Shown here in pieces: positions 10,882 to 21,524 of a stretch of DNA of 64,000 nucleotides. The notes under the pieces were generated by a model that was not told the origin of the DNA, ran no database searches, and worked only from the letters and a program-made list of their open reading frames with translations. Where the stretch lies: NCBI GenBank assembly GCA_003049465.1, contig PYSS01000114.1, positions 41,664-105,663 of the forward strand, given 5' to 3'. Source of the DNA: Magnaporthiopsis rhizophila (taxonomy: Eukaryota > Ascomycota > Sordariomycetes > Magnaporthales > Magnaporthaceae). Numbering within the stretch: position 1 is the stretch's first letter; every line of letters begins with the position of its first letter. The position numbers and the translations under genes are program-made.

Positions 10882-11724
10882 CTAGTACGGCGGGTTCGGA
10901 CCCATCGGAGGGTAGTCTTCAGGACGGCCCATGGAGCCTGGAGGACCCATGGAGCCGGGACGCGGGCCCGGGCCCGAGTCGCCAAAGTGCTTCTTGCGCA
11001 GGGCGGCGAGGCGCTTCTTCTTGGTCATGGTGTTGATGTAGGTGCCGATGATGAAGGACACGAGGTTGAAGAAGGGCACCCACGTCTGCTCGGGCAGGAA
11101 CTTCTGGGCAAAGGCCAGGCAGAGCGGCGACGTGATCCACGAGACGCGCATGACCTTCCAGAAGCCGACGCGGACGGTGGCGCGGACCTGGTGGTAGGTG
11201 CGGGCGCCGGCGATGAGGGCCATGGCGACCAGGTAGACCGAGTTCTGGATCGGGGCGACGATGAGATTGCTGACGATGATCTGCATGATCTTGGCCCGCA
11301 GGCTGGTCCGGTTCTTGAAGATCTTGTGCAGCAGCCAGATGAGGAAGTGGCCCATGGGTGCCGACACGAGGGCGCCGTAGGCCGCCATCTTGGGGACGCG
11401 CGACGTGAAGTAATTGCCGTGCTTGTTGCGGTCCTTGGCCAGCCACGAGGCCAGCAGCTCCTGGGAGCCGGCGAGGGTGCCGGCCGTCAACATCTTTGTG
11501 CGCAGCGGGTTCTCCTCGAGCTGCTTGAGATAGGCGGCCAGGTAGCCCTTGGTGCCCGCCATCTCCTTGCCGCCCGTCAGCGCCGTGCCGATGGCGGCCG
11601 AGACGGGGTGCTTGCCGCTGGTGCCGGGCAGCGGCTTGTTGACGCTGTCGGCGAGCTTGGTAGCGACATTGTCGGCCACCCGCGACACGCTCTGGACCGT
11701 GTCCCGCTCGATCTTTAGAGACAT
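10882..11724 (-). CDS. Mpv17/PMP22-family membrane protein
   Basis: Single exon, 280 aa, on the minus strand. The open frame continues upstream without any ATG, so the start at 11724 (GTCGCCATG) is well supported. An N-terminal region (SLKIERDTVQSVSRVADNV) precedes the Mpv17/PMP22 core: YLKQLEENPLRTKMLTAGTL, FLIWLLHKIFKNRTSL, a set of hydrophobic helices, and the C-terminal signature FAQKFLPEQTWVPFFNLVSF followed by TYINTMTKKKRLAALRKK. The tail is Gly/Pro-rich. The family forms small four-helix channels or carriers of peroxisomal or inner mitochondrial membranes. Peroxisome is my preference, from its resemblance to fungal PMP22-like proteins; no SKL is expected for such proteins. Substrate unknown. 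Confidence 0.88.
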   Translation of the reverse strand: MSLKIERDTVQSVSRVADNVATKLADSVNKPLPGTSGKHPVSAAIGTALTGGKEMAGTKGYLAAYLKQLEENPLRTKMLTAGTLAGSQELLASWLAKDRNKHGNYFTSRVPKMAAYGALVSAPMGHFLIWLLHKIFKNRTSLRAKIMQIIVSNLIVAPIQNSVYLVAMALIAGARTYHQVRATVRVGFWKVMRVSWITSPLCLAFAQKFLPEQTWVPFFNLVSFIIGTYINTMTKKKRLAALRKKHFGDSGPGPRPGSMGPPGSMGRPEDYPPMGPNPPY

Positions 11725-13893
11725 GGCGACGGCGGAATTGGGTCGCTTAGATCTGCATCTACTAAAGTGGTTCGCGTTCGGGGGTGGGTGTGCGGCTTGG
11801 CTGGGCGTCTGTCTGGCGAGGCCGCAGAGATGTGAGAGCAACGAGCGAAAAGACGACCGGCGACGAGGACAGGGCAAGGACACCTCGGGGGCTCTTGCTC
11901 TTCGGCAGGGACGGGGAGCCTGCACAAACGAGGTGGCGAGGCAAAAGAAAATAGACGAACGCGACCGAAAAGGCTTGCTAGGCTGAGGCTGGCTGGATGG
12001 AGTATCGCGCGATGGTGGCTGCACAACAAGGCAAGGCAAAAACCAAATGCAAGAAACAAAAAATCGGGGTGGTGGGCAGGCAGGTCAACGGGCCATGTAG
12101 TGTGCAGAGCGCAGGAGCGTGGTTCTGTGTGGTGGTGGTGGAGGTCTGCTTGTCGACCACCCGGTGAAAGAGCGTGGGTGGTTGGGGTTCCAATCCAGGT
12201 CCAGCTTGCGCGGTGCTGCGCGAGCTGGGGGAGCTCAGCCAATGGTTTGTTTACCCGGCCCCCATTTTAGGCCGAGGCCTTGATCTGGTTACGGCGACAA
12301 CCACCCACACCAATTGGTGGGACCCACCGGACAGCGTCAAAGCTCAAGCTCATTCGCAGTCTCTCATTACACCTGGGCAGCAGAGAGAGCAGAAGAAATA
12401 TTTGGTGTCGTTTACCGTTTATTATTGCTCTTTGTTAAAGTGTCACCGCCCTTTTTGCCCATAACATCCCCAACTGTGTGGTTTGCTTGAGAGCGAAGGG
12501 AAGAAAGACGAAAAGAAGCAGTCAGAAGAGAGGATACAGCTCGAGAAAAGAAAAGAATACGAACTGCTCCTCCACTCTCCCAGCCCGCGCGATCGATCCA
12601 TCCAGGTTTGGGACCTGTGTTGCGCGATTGAAGCCGCGGCCCAGCCCAGCCCCCCAAGGCACCGACCACCCGGTGGGGCAAAAGGCAAGGACGCGATCCA
12701 ATTGCTTCTGTTCCTGACCCAAGCTGCACGCTGCGCCGACACCCAAACGTTACCTGGGGAAGTCCTGCCTGTGGATCGCCGTGCTGCCGCCCTGCCGCCC
12801 TGATTGGCCAGCTGCAGGGCAGTCGACGTCAAGCTTGGCTGCCCAGCCGTCATCTCCCTGTTGATGCTCCATTTCCTTGTGCAATTTCCATCCGCATGCC
12901 GTTCCCCCCTCCCTGTGTACACGTCTGAGTGCTACCTAGGTAGGTTTGGTCGCGCATATCGATGTTGTACATGCTATACCTCGCTGCCCGCTCCACTCCA
13001 CACCGGCCGGGCCGCGACCTCCATCAGCTGCCTCCCCTCCCGCCCCGACCCATCCGGAACCCGGTGTCGCCCCGACCAAACTGCTCCTCTACCTGCTCCG
13101 CTGCCGCCAACGCCATCGCCCGCCAAGATATATCCTTTGCATGTTCCATATCGATCACTCGTCATCGCTAGGACCCTTAAATTCTGCCAAGCATCTTTGG
13201 ATGGATGCCCAAGAGCAGGCCAGAAATGCGGGGTGATGGAGAGAGGCGCAGGTATTCCTTGGATGAATTGAATTATCCTCCTCCAGCCTTGAAGTCTCCA
13301 TTGCTTCTCCTCTCCAATGTCTATATGTCTTTCCTGATCGTCTGTCGTCACGACATATAGTGCCGCGTGGTTGCCATGGGGCTCTGCGAAGCCGCCATCC
13401 AACGGCGATATGCTATACATGTGAGGTCATGCGCAAGCGCTATAATGGACAGCCTCCTCGAGGCCTTCGGAAACCAGAACGGTTGCTCGTGGTATAGCCG
13501 AGACATCCAATCTCTGCCCGTCAAGTATTTACTTAGGTACCCATTCCTCTACATTAACCAAGACTTTTTTTTTCTGACGAGAATCTGAGCACGGCGTGAT
13601 GGTGATCGATGCGAACACATTTGGAATGAAAATTTCACGGAATGGCAAAAAAATCGAGGAGTGGCGAAATATACGGGTGAAGCCGCCTCGTGCTGTTTCG
13701 TCCATTCTCTTTCCCGAGCCCAAGACGAACCGCGACCAAGCGAGCAAGACACGTCAAGCAAGACCTCTACTCTATCAAACAAGGCGCCAAAACACAGCAG
13801 TCACTCCGCCTCGAGCGCAGACACGGCGCACCTAGTCACAGATGGACACAACTACCGCCACGCCCTGCTGCCAAACCATTCTGCCCATCCGCC
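11725..13893. other. 2.2-kb divergent intergenic region
   Basis: It lies between the Mpv17-family start (minus) and the 530-aa unknown (plus). No gene is supportable; the longest open frames begin at TTG or GTG only. It contains a CCAAT at about 12238 and one perfect TACCTAGGTA palindrome (12933-12942). Confidence 0.55.
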
Positions 13894-15586
13894 ATGGCAG
13901 CTTTGTCGAGCCCCGATGAAGATGACGGATCCATGACGAGACATCGGGCCGACGCCTTGGAGCCTCACCAGGCCGGCGACATGGCTGTCAACAGCACACA
14001 CCTGGCTGTGCCAGCTAGGCCTCTCCCCACCCCGCCTGTAGGACAGCATTCTGGCCCGACTGCCACGCCCTCTCGACCGCCTCCGCCACCACATCCCTCG
14101 CAGAGCATACCTCACCCTGGCCTCACCGCCTCCTCCTCAGGCCGCAGCAGGGTTGCGCCGAGGCGGTCCCACGAATGCACCCACCCCATCCTTGTCCGCA
14201 TGTACAGCCGCCACCATACCTGCGAATGCTGCAGCAGACTCCCGCCCGAAGGCTACGTCTTCCGCTGCGCCCACGACCGCGAGCTGATCCTCGCCGACCT
14301 GATTCGCCACAATGAGCACATCCCCTTTGACCAGCTGGGCCGCCAGCTGGCCGGCCTCGTCGAGCCTGTCAAGCGCGGGGCCGAGCTGCGGGCCGCCGGC
14401 GCCACCAGGGATTCGGTCCTCGAGGAGATGGCGGCGGCAGAGGCGGCATCTTATACCGAGGCGCAGATCGAGGGGCTGGCCGCCCAGCGAAAACACGCGC
14501 TCCGCACCGCCAAGGAGGACACCTTTCGGGCCCTGTTCCCCCGCTCGACCACGGTCCTGCGCGCCCGCATCGAGGCCGTGGTCAATGCCGTCCTGGGCGA
14601 GGCGCCGTGGGTCCCACAGGAAGAAGACGAGTGCCAACTCATGGTCTGCCGCCAGTGCCGCCCCTATTACTCCGAGAGGTGCTTTCTGAGCTTGGGCGGC
14701 ATCGCCAACGGCGACGTGCCGCCTACGGCCGCGCTAGGATTCGGCTTCCACGTCCATAACCGCAGGCCCATTGTCGACGCGGCGATAGCCAGGCGTCTCG
14801 GCCTTCGTAGTGTCTCCAAGGTACGCTTTACCGTCCTGTGTGCCGCGGTTTTTGACGCCCTTGTCCCACGTCGTACTAGGGGGAAGTTGTTGATTGACTG
14901 ACTGATACTGATCCACACAGGCACACACAACACAGGAACAGCGGGATATCGACCACTGCCGCGGCCTGTCGGCACCGCCTCCGTTCGATCTAATGGAGTT
15001 GATCCAGGCACATCTTGGCGGAGCTGATGATGTGCAGCAACCGGTAAACAAAAGCAAGTCTTTGAGCCCATCGCTTTACGGCAGCGGCAAGACACAGCCT
15101 CGGAGTGTCGTCAAGGCAAGCAATAGTGGCACAGAGAATACGTCCGCGTCTCCGTCCTGGACACACCTTGCTCGTTGTGCTGCCGCGGGGCCGCCACCCC
15201 ACCCCTCCGACAACGGCGACGAGCTAGCCTGCGTGCCAACTCAACTTTGCCACTCTGGACGACTCCTTCCGTCCAACCAGGGGTCGTTTGACCTTGCATG
15301 TCGGACCCCGCTGCCTCGACCGGACCGGAAAGAACTGGTGGTCCTCGCGGTGGATCCAAAAGACTTACCAGCTGCTGTTGCAGCTGCCGACTCGACTGTG
15401 GTCGAGCCCGTCGGGCCGGCCCCGTGGCTCGGCCACGAATTTATGCCCAAGACCGCGATGGAGCAGCAAGAGGACGTGGACGGCGTCTTTGGGCTGGGAC
15501 CGCTTAGCATGCCCGGTGGGCTTGCGGTAACTGAGGAGGGTGTTGAGATGGGCATTGCAGACGTGGCTACCACAAACGTGGGATGA
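13894..15586 (+). CDS. Conserved-looking fungal protein with Cys-rich motifs, function unknown
   Basis: Two exons, 13894-14820 and 14921-15586 (intron 100 nt, GTACGC...CACAG, several TGAC branch candidates), 530 aa. The frame is open upstream but without ATG; ATG 13894 lies in a good context (GCCATGG). The first 85 residues are Pro/His/Ser-rich. Next comes a Cys/His segment (SHECTHPILVRMYSRHHTC, then ECCSRLPPEGYVFRCAHDRE), an Ala-rich helical region, a second Cys cluster (CQLMVCRQCRPYYSERC) and FGFHVHNRRPIVDAAIARRL. The Cys spacing could bind zinc but does not match RING, PHD or C2H2 as I know them. Exon 2 is less structured and rich in Pro, Ala and Val. I do not recognise a named family. The composition suggests a genuine gene, possibly nuclear. 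Confidence 0.8.
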
Positions 15587-15996
15587 GCCGGTCGGTTCAG
15601 GCAGGGCCTCACCCCGAGTATAGTAGATCGTGGATCTTAAAAACTGGGGAAGTGGGAAGTGGAATAACTCGCTCAAGTGGGCTCAAGGTTCCCTTTTTGA
15701 CCCGAATACTTACATATAGGGCTTGTGCGACAGGAGAAAAGCGCAAGGGTGGGTGGATAGGGGCATAAAAAAAGGATAAACCGAGAGTCAAATACGAGAA
15801 AAGACCAAGCAATAACCGTCCATTGCAGGCTAGGCACAGAGAACCCACAATGAAGCTTTCCGTGCTGAACCAGTCGAGAATAGGTTGCTGCAGTTACCTG
15901 TCCGAGTCTACAGTATGCCAGTTGTTCAACCGCGTGGGGTTGCAAGTGAGGTGAGTTGTATTTGGATACGCCAGGCCGCCGTGCGAAGAGGGGTGT
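15587..15996. other. Convergent intergenic region, 410 bp
   Basis: Two gene 3' ends face each other here. No further feature is seen. Confidence 0.5.
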
Positions 15997-16549
15997 CTAA
16001 TCCAGGTCCATTTTTGTCCAGTTGGGGTCGTCTCGGGGTCGCCATGGTTTGATTCCCAACGGGTTCTTTAGGCGGCCCTGCCTGGCTCGCTCCAAGATCC
16101 TGACTGTCGTCTCGTCGTTCATTGCCGCCTTGAACTTCTTGACGTCTTCCATGCCCTTGGTGACCGACTGCTGCAGGGACACAAAGAGCTCCTCGGCTGG
16201 CATGTGGCATGTGCGTGTTAGAGATGGAGGAAGGAGTTAACAACAACATATGGAACCAAGCTGTTCTTACGGGTCTCGTGGGACTGCGACTCGGCAGCAG
16301 GCTCTATCATACGCGGAACCGTTGACCGGAGCTTCCGGAGCTGTGGTGGTGTTGTGCATGCCAGTCGGTCAGCGGTGAGAGGTCAGGTATCTAGGTAGCC
16401 AGCTGGGCAGATATGCGGCTTGCCTTGACGTGCAGCTCGTGGAGGTGCTTGAGGCTTGCCTCGTAGCGCGCTTCGTCCCACTTGTCGTCCCTCGCGGGCG
16501 TTGTGACGGGAGCGGTGTTCTCGCCCGGGATCTGGCGGTTGGAGGCCAT
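15997..16549 (-). CDS. Small helical protein (131 aa), function unknown
   Basis: Three short exons on the minus strand: 16549-16424, 16340-16271 and 16196-15997, giving 131 aa. The protein starts MASNRQIPGENTAPV, has a heptad-like helix (LKHLHELHVKLRKLRSTVP), then PEELFVSLQQSVTKGMEDVK, and ends WRPRDDPNWTKMDLD. Intron 2 is GT-AG (GTAAGA, 74 nt). Intron 1 (83 nt) is best read as GC-AG: AAG|GCAAGC with acceptor CACAG, preserving phase 0. A weaker GT alternative six bases earlier (CAC|GTCAAG) would drop Val-Lys. The two-helix layout would suit a small subunit of a larger complex, but I cannot assign one. Confidence 0.72.
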
Positions 16550-17912
16550 CGCTCAGGGGTGTGTCGTCTGGCTGGTTAGGGAGGTGTCTGTCTGCCTGCC
16601 TGCCTTGCCTTGGTATCCAAGCACGGTACTTCAGCGTCCAAGGACCGGGCGGTGTCGGGATGGGGTCAGTTCGGCAGTCTGCACATGCCCATCCATCCGT
16701 ACCACACGCAAACGCAGTTCACCGTCCTGCTCGCTACGCTGTCTGTTTCCCACTCGCCCAATCCACGCACAGACACATTCTTCACTCACAGCGCCGGGCA
16801 AGGAAGCAGAATCAAATAAAACAAAAAAATAGAAAAAAAAAAAAAAGTGGAGACCAGGGAAGAATCGAAGCCGGAGTCACCCACCGATGCAAGGGGTATG
16901 CCAAGGCACCAAAAGCCGGCCGTTAAGGTGTCGCGAGTTGTGAGTCTGAAAAGATGGGCCGAAGTTAGAATCGGTGGCGGCGGCGGCGGCGGCGAGTCAA
17001 TCCCGGCCGCCGCCTTCCCAGGCAAAATCCACCGTGAACAAGCAAGTCATCGGTTCCTCGAGCGGGAAGTGGGCTGCTGGGCACACCTGCTCTAAGCTAA
17101 AAGCTGGCGGCCAGTGGTGCATGTGGTAATGCATGGCTCGTGCATCCCTCCCCTCTTGGCGACAATCAGGGGGCGTCCTTGTCCCTCCACCCCAACTGAT
17201 ACGAAAGCAATCTGCTGCCAAGGCCGCCACAAGCCATCGCTGCACGTCCCAAAGCGGCCCACCTGTGCGGTTTGCCCACTCGGGCTGATGTTCCGGCGTG
17301 CTTGGACCGTGGGCGACTTGTTGCGGCAGATTCAACGTGCTGACTGATTATTTGAATGATGAAGGAACGTGCTTGAGGATTTTAGATTCCCAGCTAGCAC
17401 TTGGTCGTCTTTATCCCAGTCCGTCTACCCAGGACACGAGGCATCCGCCCGGGATACGAGGGATAAGGTGAAGGATGTAAAAATACGTAGGTAGGTTAAT
17501 TACCACGGTTCCAAATCAAGGAAAAAGCCGCGCCCAGGGAACAAACGGGTAACAGCGCCGAGGCAGGGAAGCGGAGAAGTAGCTGCACGAACCTCGCATG
17601 TTTTCGTGTCCACCGCTTGCGTAAAAAGCCCGGCTAGGTCGAGAACAGCTCAGGGAGCATCTGACATTGGGCAATTGGTCCAGTGATTGGCAAACCCATC
17701 ACAATCGTTTAGCGTCAAAAGAAGCCAGAGAGCACAACGGGCCCCTGGCACCATCCGTGCTGGCTACCCGCCACGAGCGAAGGATTGAATATTGAGAGAA
17801 AATTCCGAGTGGGTGTCAACCCGCACCTGCGAATGTGACAGCTAGCCCGAGATCGAGGCGTTGTGGCAGCCGACACCAAATTAATTAGGGAACAAAAAAA
17901 AGCAAGAAAGAA

Positions 17913-17957
<45 letters not shown>

Positions 17958-18889
17958 NAAAAAAAAAAAAAAAAAATAGACCTTGGTGATAGAAACCTAG
18001 AAACAACCCACAAAATGGACAGCGAGACGGGCGGGCACAACCTTTCGGCCGTCGCATGGTTGAACCGCTGCAATCGATGATGCCGATTTCTCTCGTTTTC
18101 ATGCCAACTTTGACGTTACCGTGTTTCCTAGGGGGGCTTACATCTCTGCCTGACTCTCCATCGACGGCTTGGAGCTTGGAGCTTACAAAGTACCAGGCCA
18201 GTACCAAGGAGCCGACACCACTCCGATCGAGTCCAGGCAGGTACCACCTACAGTCAATACCTACAATAGGCCATCTGCCTCCCTCGCCAGGCAGGACCCA
18301 AAGATCCCAGGCGCCCTTTTGCCCCTTCTTTTCTGATTGACGTGTAGGGACGGCGAGGCGGTGCAGTTTGATTGATCCCACTCCGCAGCGGGCCATTCCA
18401 TCATCGTTCATTCCATCGTCTCGTCCATCGAGCTTGCTCAGCCGGATTAACTCTCGGCACCCAGTTTTCTGCTCCCTGCAGCCTGCTCCACAGACCCGCC
18501 ACAGCATCCACCGTCGAACCAGTGCCGTCTGCCCGGCTTCCTCTTCCTACCACTCTTGGCCGGTACCTGATCTATTTCATCAACCTGCCTCCAAATTCTC
18601 CAACTCGCACTTTGCCAGCCTCCCACCGTGCCTAAGGTACAACCGACAATCAAGCTCGCCCCAGTCGCTGCCCACATGATGTGCCTGTAGGACCACCTAA
18701 GCAGTCAATCCATTGAGTGGGAGGAGCTTCGCCATCCTTTCCACACACGGCCCCCGCAGCACTACAGCAGAGCGCAGAGAAAAAAAAAAATTGCCCGTCA
18801 CCAGCCTGGAGCAACCTTCCCGCTTCCGCTGAGATACAAAGGTAACCTACACAGAGCTGGATCACCGTCACATCGGTTGCCAGTCTACC
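16550..18889. other. 2.3-kb intergenic region with a homopolymer/N junction
   Basis: No supportable gene. It includes an A run at 17914-17954, an ambiguous base at 17958 and a further A run at 17959-17976. A TACGTAGGTAGG motif lies at 17484-17495. The 5' part of the FAR1-type gene probably lies in its last few hundred bases. Confidence 0.5.
17914..17976. other. Poly(A) tract with embedded N
   Basis: 41 As, then CCT, one N at 17958, then 18 As. This looks like an unresolved homopolymer or low-quality join. Length and order here should not be trusted. Confidence 0.8.
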
Positions 18890-20020
18890 GTGCCGGCCCA
18901 TCCGCCGACCGACCGCCGTCGAGGTAGCCACTCGCCCTTCTTTTTTTCGACCCCCAGTTCCCCAGCAACAGCAACTTCTACGGAAGTTGCTGTCGCTGCG
19001 GCCAACAACGGCACCACGGATCGCGTAATCTTCTACTCGACGGCGGCGCCTCCGTCACCCGCTCCATCGACCTCAGGCCACATCCCGGCCCCGCCACAGC
19101 TTGCCCAACAACCTACGCTGCAAGATCCGAACCTCGCCGCCGTCGCCCCGCCCGTCGGCGCACCCTTGGGCTCGTCCGCCGCCTCACAGCAGCCCATTCC
19201 TAGCTGGAGTGCTCCCCCCGCGCCCGCGCCCGTACCGGCGCCCTCGGTTACACCCTCTGCGACTCCTGCGGCCAAGACACGCGGGCCTAACCAGACCCCG
19301 ACCGCGCCAAGATCCATGCCTCAGTCACCTGCACCTACGCTCCTGCCGCCGCCCGAAGGCATCTACAGGTCCTTTGAGGACCTGCTCACTACCGTTCAAC
19401 AGTTTGCCAAGGAGCAGGGCTACGGCGTCGTGAAGTTACGCGCCTCGAACTACCGCGATGGGAAGCCGACCCGCTACGACCTCGTGTGCGACCGCGGCGG
19501 CGTCAAGTACTCGAGCACTGCCAAGAAGCGGAACCCGTCGACGCGCAAAGTCGACTGTCCCTGGCGCGCAAAGGCCGTCTGTGAGGTCCAGCTGAGCAAT
19601 CAGTGGCGCTTCGCCGTCCAGGAGCAAAGGCATAACCACGAGCCGCGCCTTCCCGCCGTGCAGCCAGGCCAAGACAACGCGCCGCTTGCCCAGACGATGC
19701 GAACGCTGATGAACAAGATTGATCGCCTGAGCCACGACGTCTCTCACGGCTTCACTCATCTGGAGACTCGCCTCGACGGCCTCGAGAAACGGCTGGAGGC
19801 CATGGAGCAGAGCCAGAACAACCGCAACATCATGAGCGCCATGACCAACCCGCCACTGGACAGCCGCCTAACCAACATGGATACCAGTCGCATGAACAAC
19901 ATGGACGCCAGGGTCGGTGCCATGGAGCGCGCCGACATGATGAACCGCGCAAACGGCATGGACCACATGGCTGGCATGGACGACGTGGAAGCGAGGCTAC
20001 TTTCAACCTCGGTCATGTAG
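18890..20020 (+). CDS. FAR1-type zinc-finger DNA-binding protein, 5' end unresolved
   Basis: The frame is open from just after a stop at 18830 to 20020, but no ATG occurs before 19316. Either translation starts there (234 aa) or a short upstream exon is spliced into the Pro/Ser/Ala-rich leader. The conserved part (about residues 160-255 of the open frame) begins YRSFEDLLTTVQQFAKEQGY, carries LVCDRGG, then VDCPWRA and ends QRHNHEPRLP. These C...C...HNH ligands are those of the FAR1 branch of the WRKY-GCM1 fold. Next come a helical segment (MRTLMNKIDRLSHDVSHGF, then coiled-coil-like LETRLDGLEKRLEAMEQ) and a Met/Asn-rich tail. FAR1 domains derive from Mutator-like transposases; no transposase catalytic or SWIM region follows, so this may be a domesticated remnant acting as a nuclear regulator. 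Confidence 0.82.
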   Translation: MPAHPPTDRRRGSHSPFFFSTPSSPATATSTEVAVAAANNGTTDRVIFYSTAAPPSPAPSTSGHIPAPPQLAQQPTLQDPNLAAVAPPVGAPLGSSAASQQPIPSWSAPPAPAPVPAPSVTPSATPAAKTRGPNQTPTAPRSMPQSPAPTLLPPPEGIYRSFEDLLTTVQQFAKEQGYGVVKLRASNYRDGKPTRYDLVCDRGGVKYSSTAKKRNPSTRKVDCPWRAKAVCEVQLSNQWRFAVQEQRHNHEPRLPAVQPGQDNAPLAQTMRTLMNKIDRLSHDVSHGFTHLETRLDGLEKRLEAMEQSQNNRNIMSAMTNPPLDSRLTNMDTSRMNNMDARVGAMERADMMNRANGMDHMAGMDDVEARLLSTSVM

Positions 20021-21524
20021 AATATGGGTGAGATTGACGGTCAGCAGCCTCGCGGCTGTAAAAACTGCAGCACCGTGGCATCCCGTCGAGGCGGGGTAGC
20101 CTGCGGATCTCGGCCTGGCGACATCTCTGATACGGCTTCATCGACGACGTACCTGCCACCACCGCGCCTCCCGGCCGGACCCAATACGGGCATAGAGCCC
20201 GAACCCGTCTCGGTAGGGTCTTATCCGGACCCTCTCACCATTCCGGATCATCGAAACAGCACTTGTGTATGATTTACTCGGCGCCAGGTCAGAGTTTGTC
20301 ATTTGACCGACGCGATTACGATTACGCTGCATATTGGCAGATGAGAAAAAAAAAAAAAGAGCTTTGTGTTTCTGTTGCTTTTTTTTTCTTGCCCATTTTA
20401 TTTCACATTTTCCATCCTCTATTATATCGACAACTTGCTGTCGCAATTGTATTGGTATTGAGCAGCTTTAGGCTCGACCTTGAAGGCCTTTTCTCTGCTC
20501 CTTTCTCTCGTCCTCTTGTCTCTGGCCCTCTTCGGTTTTCTCCCTTTTCTTTTTTTGCTGGGATCGGTTGGTACTAACGGCGTTTTACCCAGTGCGATGG
20601 TTATTTGCCACGTAACCACCTCCCCCCATTTCACGTTGCTTGTCGGCCCAGATGGCCATTAACAAAAGATATCGGCTGGGCGCTCATCGCAAGGCTGGTA
20701 TCGTTTCTGGTTTGTTACTGGCTGGGCTTTTCGCTTTACTCAGTGGGGTTATCGATACGCTCCTTCCGACCCTGAGTGATGAGAGTTTGTGTTGGCATGA
20801 TGGCTTGGCCGGAGAATGGGTGGTGAATTTGGTCGGCTGATTATGAGAGCAAAGATACAAAGGGGGAAAAAGGGAAAAAGGTCTGGGATCTGGGCCAAGT
20901 CACGCCCAATCTCTGTCCGATGTGTGTGGGTTTTTGGTATGTGCATGTCGCGTGTTTCCTACGCACATTACTTGTATTGTTTTTCGAATAGGACTACTGT
21001 TTTGGACGGGGCATTGGACGAAAAGGAAGGGATAAGAAGGTAGAGCCCAGAGCAGACACCTTGGTCCTCGGATAATGTGAGCGATGGCCGCGCCAGGTAT
21101 CGAGCGACGCCAAATGATACGAGATACAATCAACAGCCATGCGCTTCTCACCCAAACGACGGAGACGATGTGGAAAATGACACAGGAGAGCAGCGGAACA
21201 ACGGAACACTCTTGCAGCGTGCTTGAGTTGACCGCAGCAGTCTCTCTTCAACCTCTAGGCTCCTTGGCTCTGTGACTGAGCCTCCACCTCCACCCTCGCT
21301 GCCAGGAGGGAGTGGGGGCAAGCGGCGCAGAGTTTAGTCAGCAGTCAGCCAATGATAATGCGACCCACTCTGGACTCTGGGCCCTACCGACGTTCCTGGC
21401 ACACCAGTTTGAATTCTCAAAATTCCGCTTTCGCCAGAAAGCCCGCAAAGAAAACAACCAGCACTTTTTTTGTACCTCAGGATTCTTCGACAACCCTCGC
21501 GATCTTGAGAACAAAACCGCAGCA
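20021..21524. other. Intergenic region upstream of L34
   Basis: 1.5 kb without a supportable gene, T-rich in places. A CCAAT at 21349-21353 followed by GATA lies 172 bp upstream of the L34 ATG. This is similar in distance to the CCAAT near S16. Confidence 0.5.
21349..21353 (+). promoter_or_regulatory. CCAAT box upstream of L34
   Basis: CCAAT, 172 bp before the L34 start codon. In filamentous fungi such sites are bound by the HAP/CBC complex. Use of this site is inference from motif and distance only. Confidence 0.35.

Noticed and set aside
10987..11718. 243-codon plus-strand frame opposite the Mpv17-family gene
   Set aside because: Antisense shadow of a GC-rich coding exon; no domain and repetitive Gly/Asp/Glu/Val composition.
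12130..12215. GGTTCCAATCC resembling a tRNA T-loop
   Set aside because: No acceptor, D or anticodon stems could be built around it.
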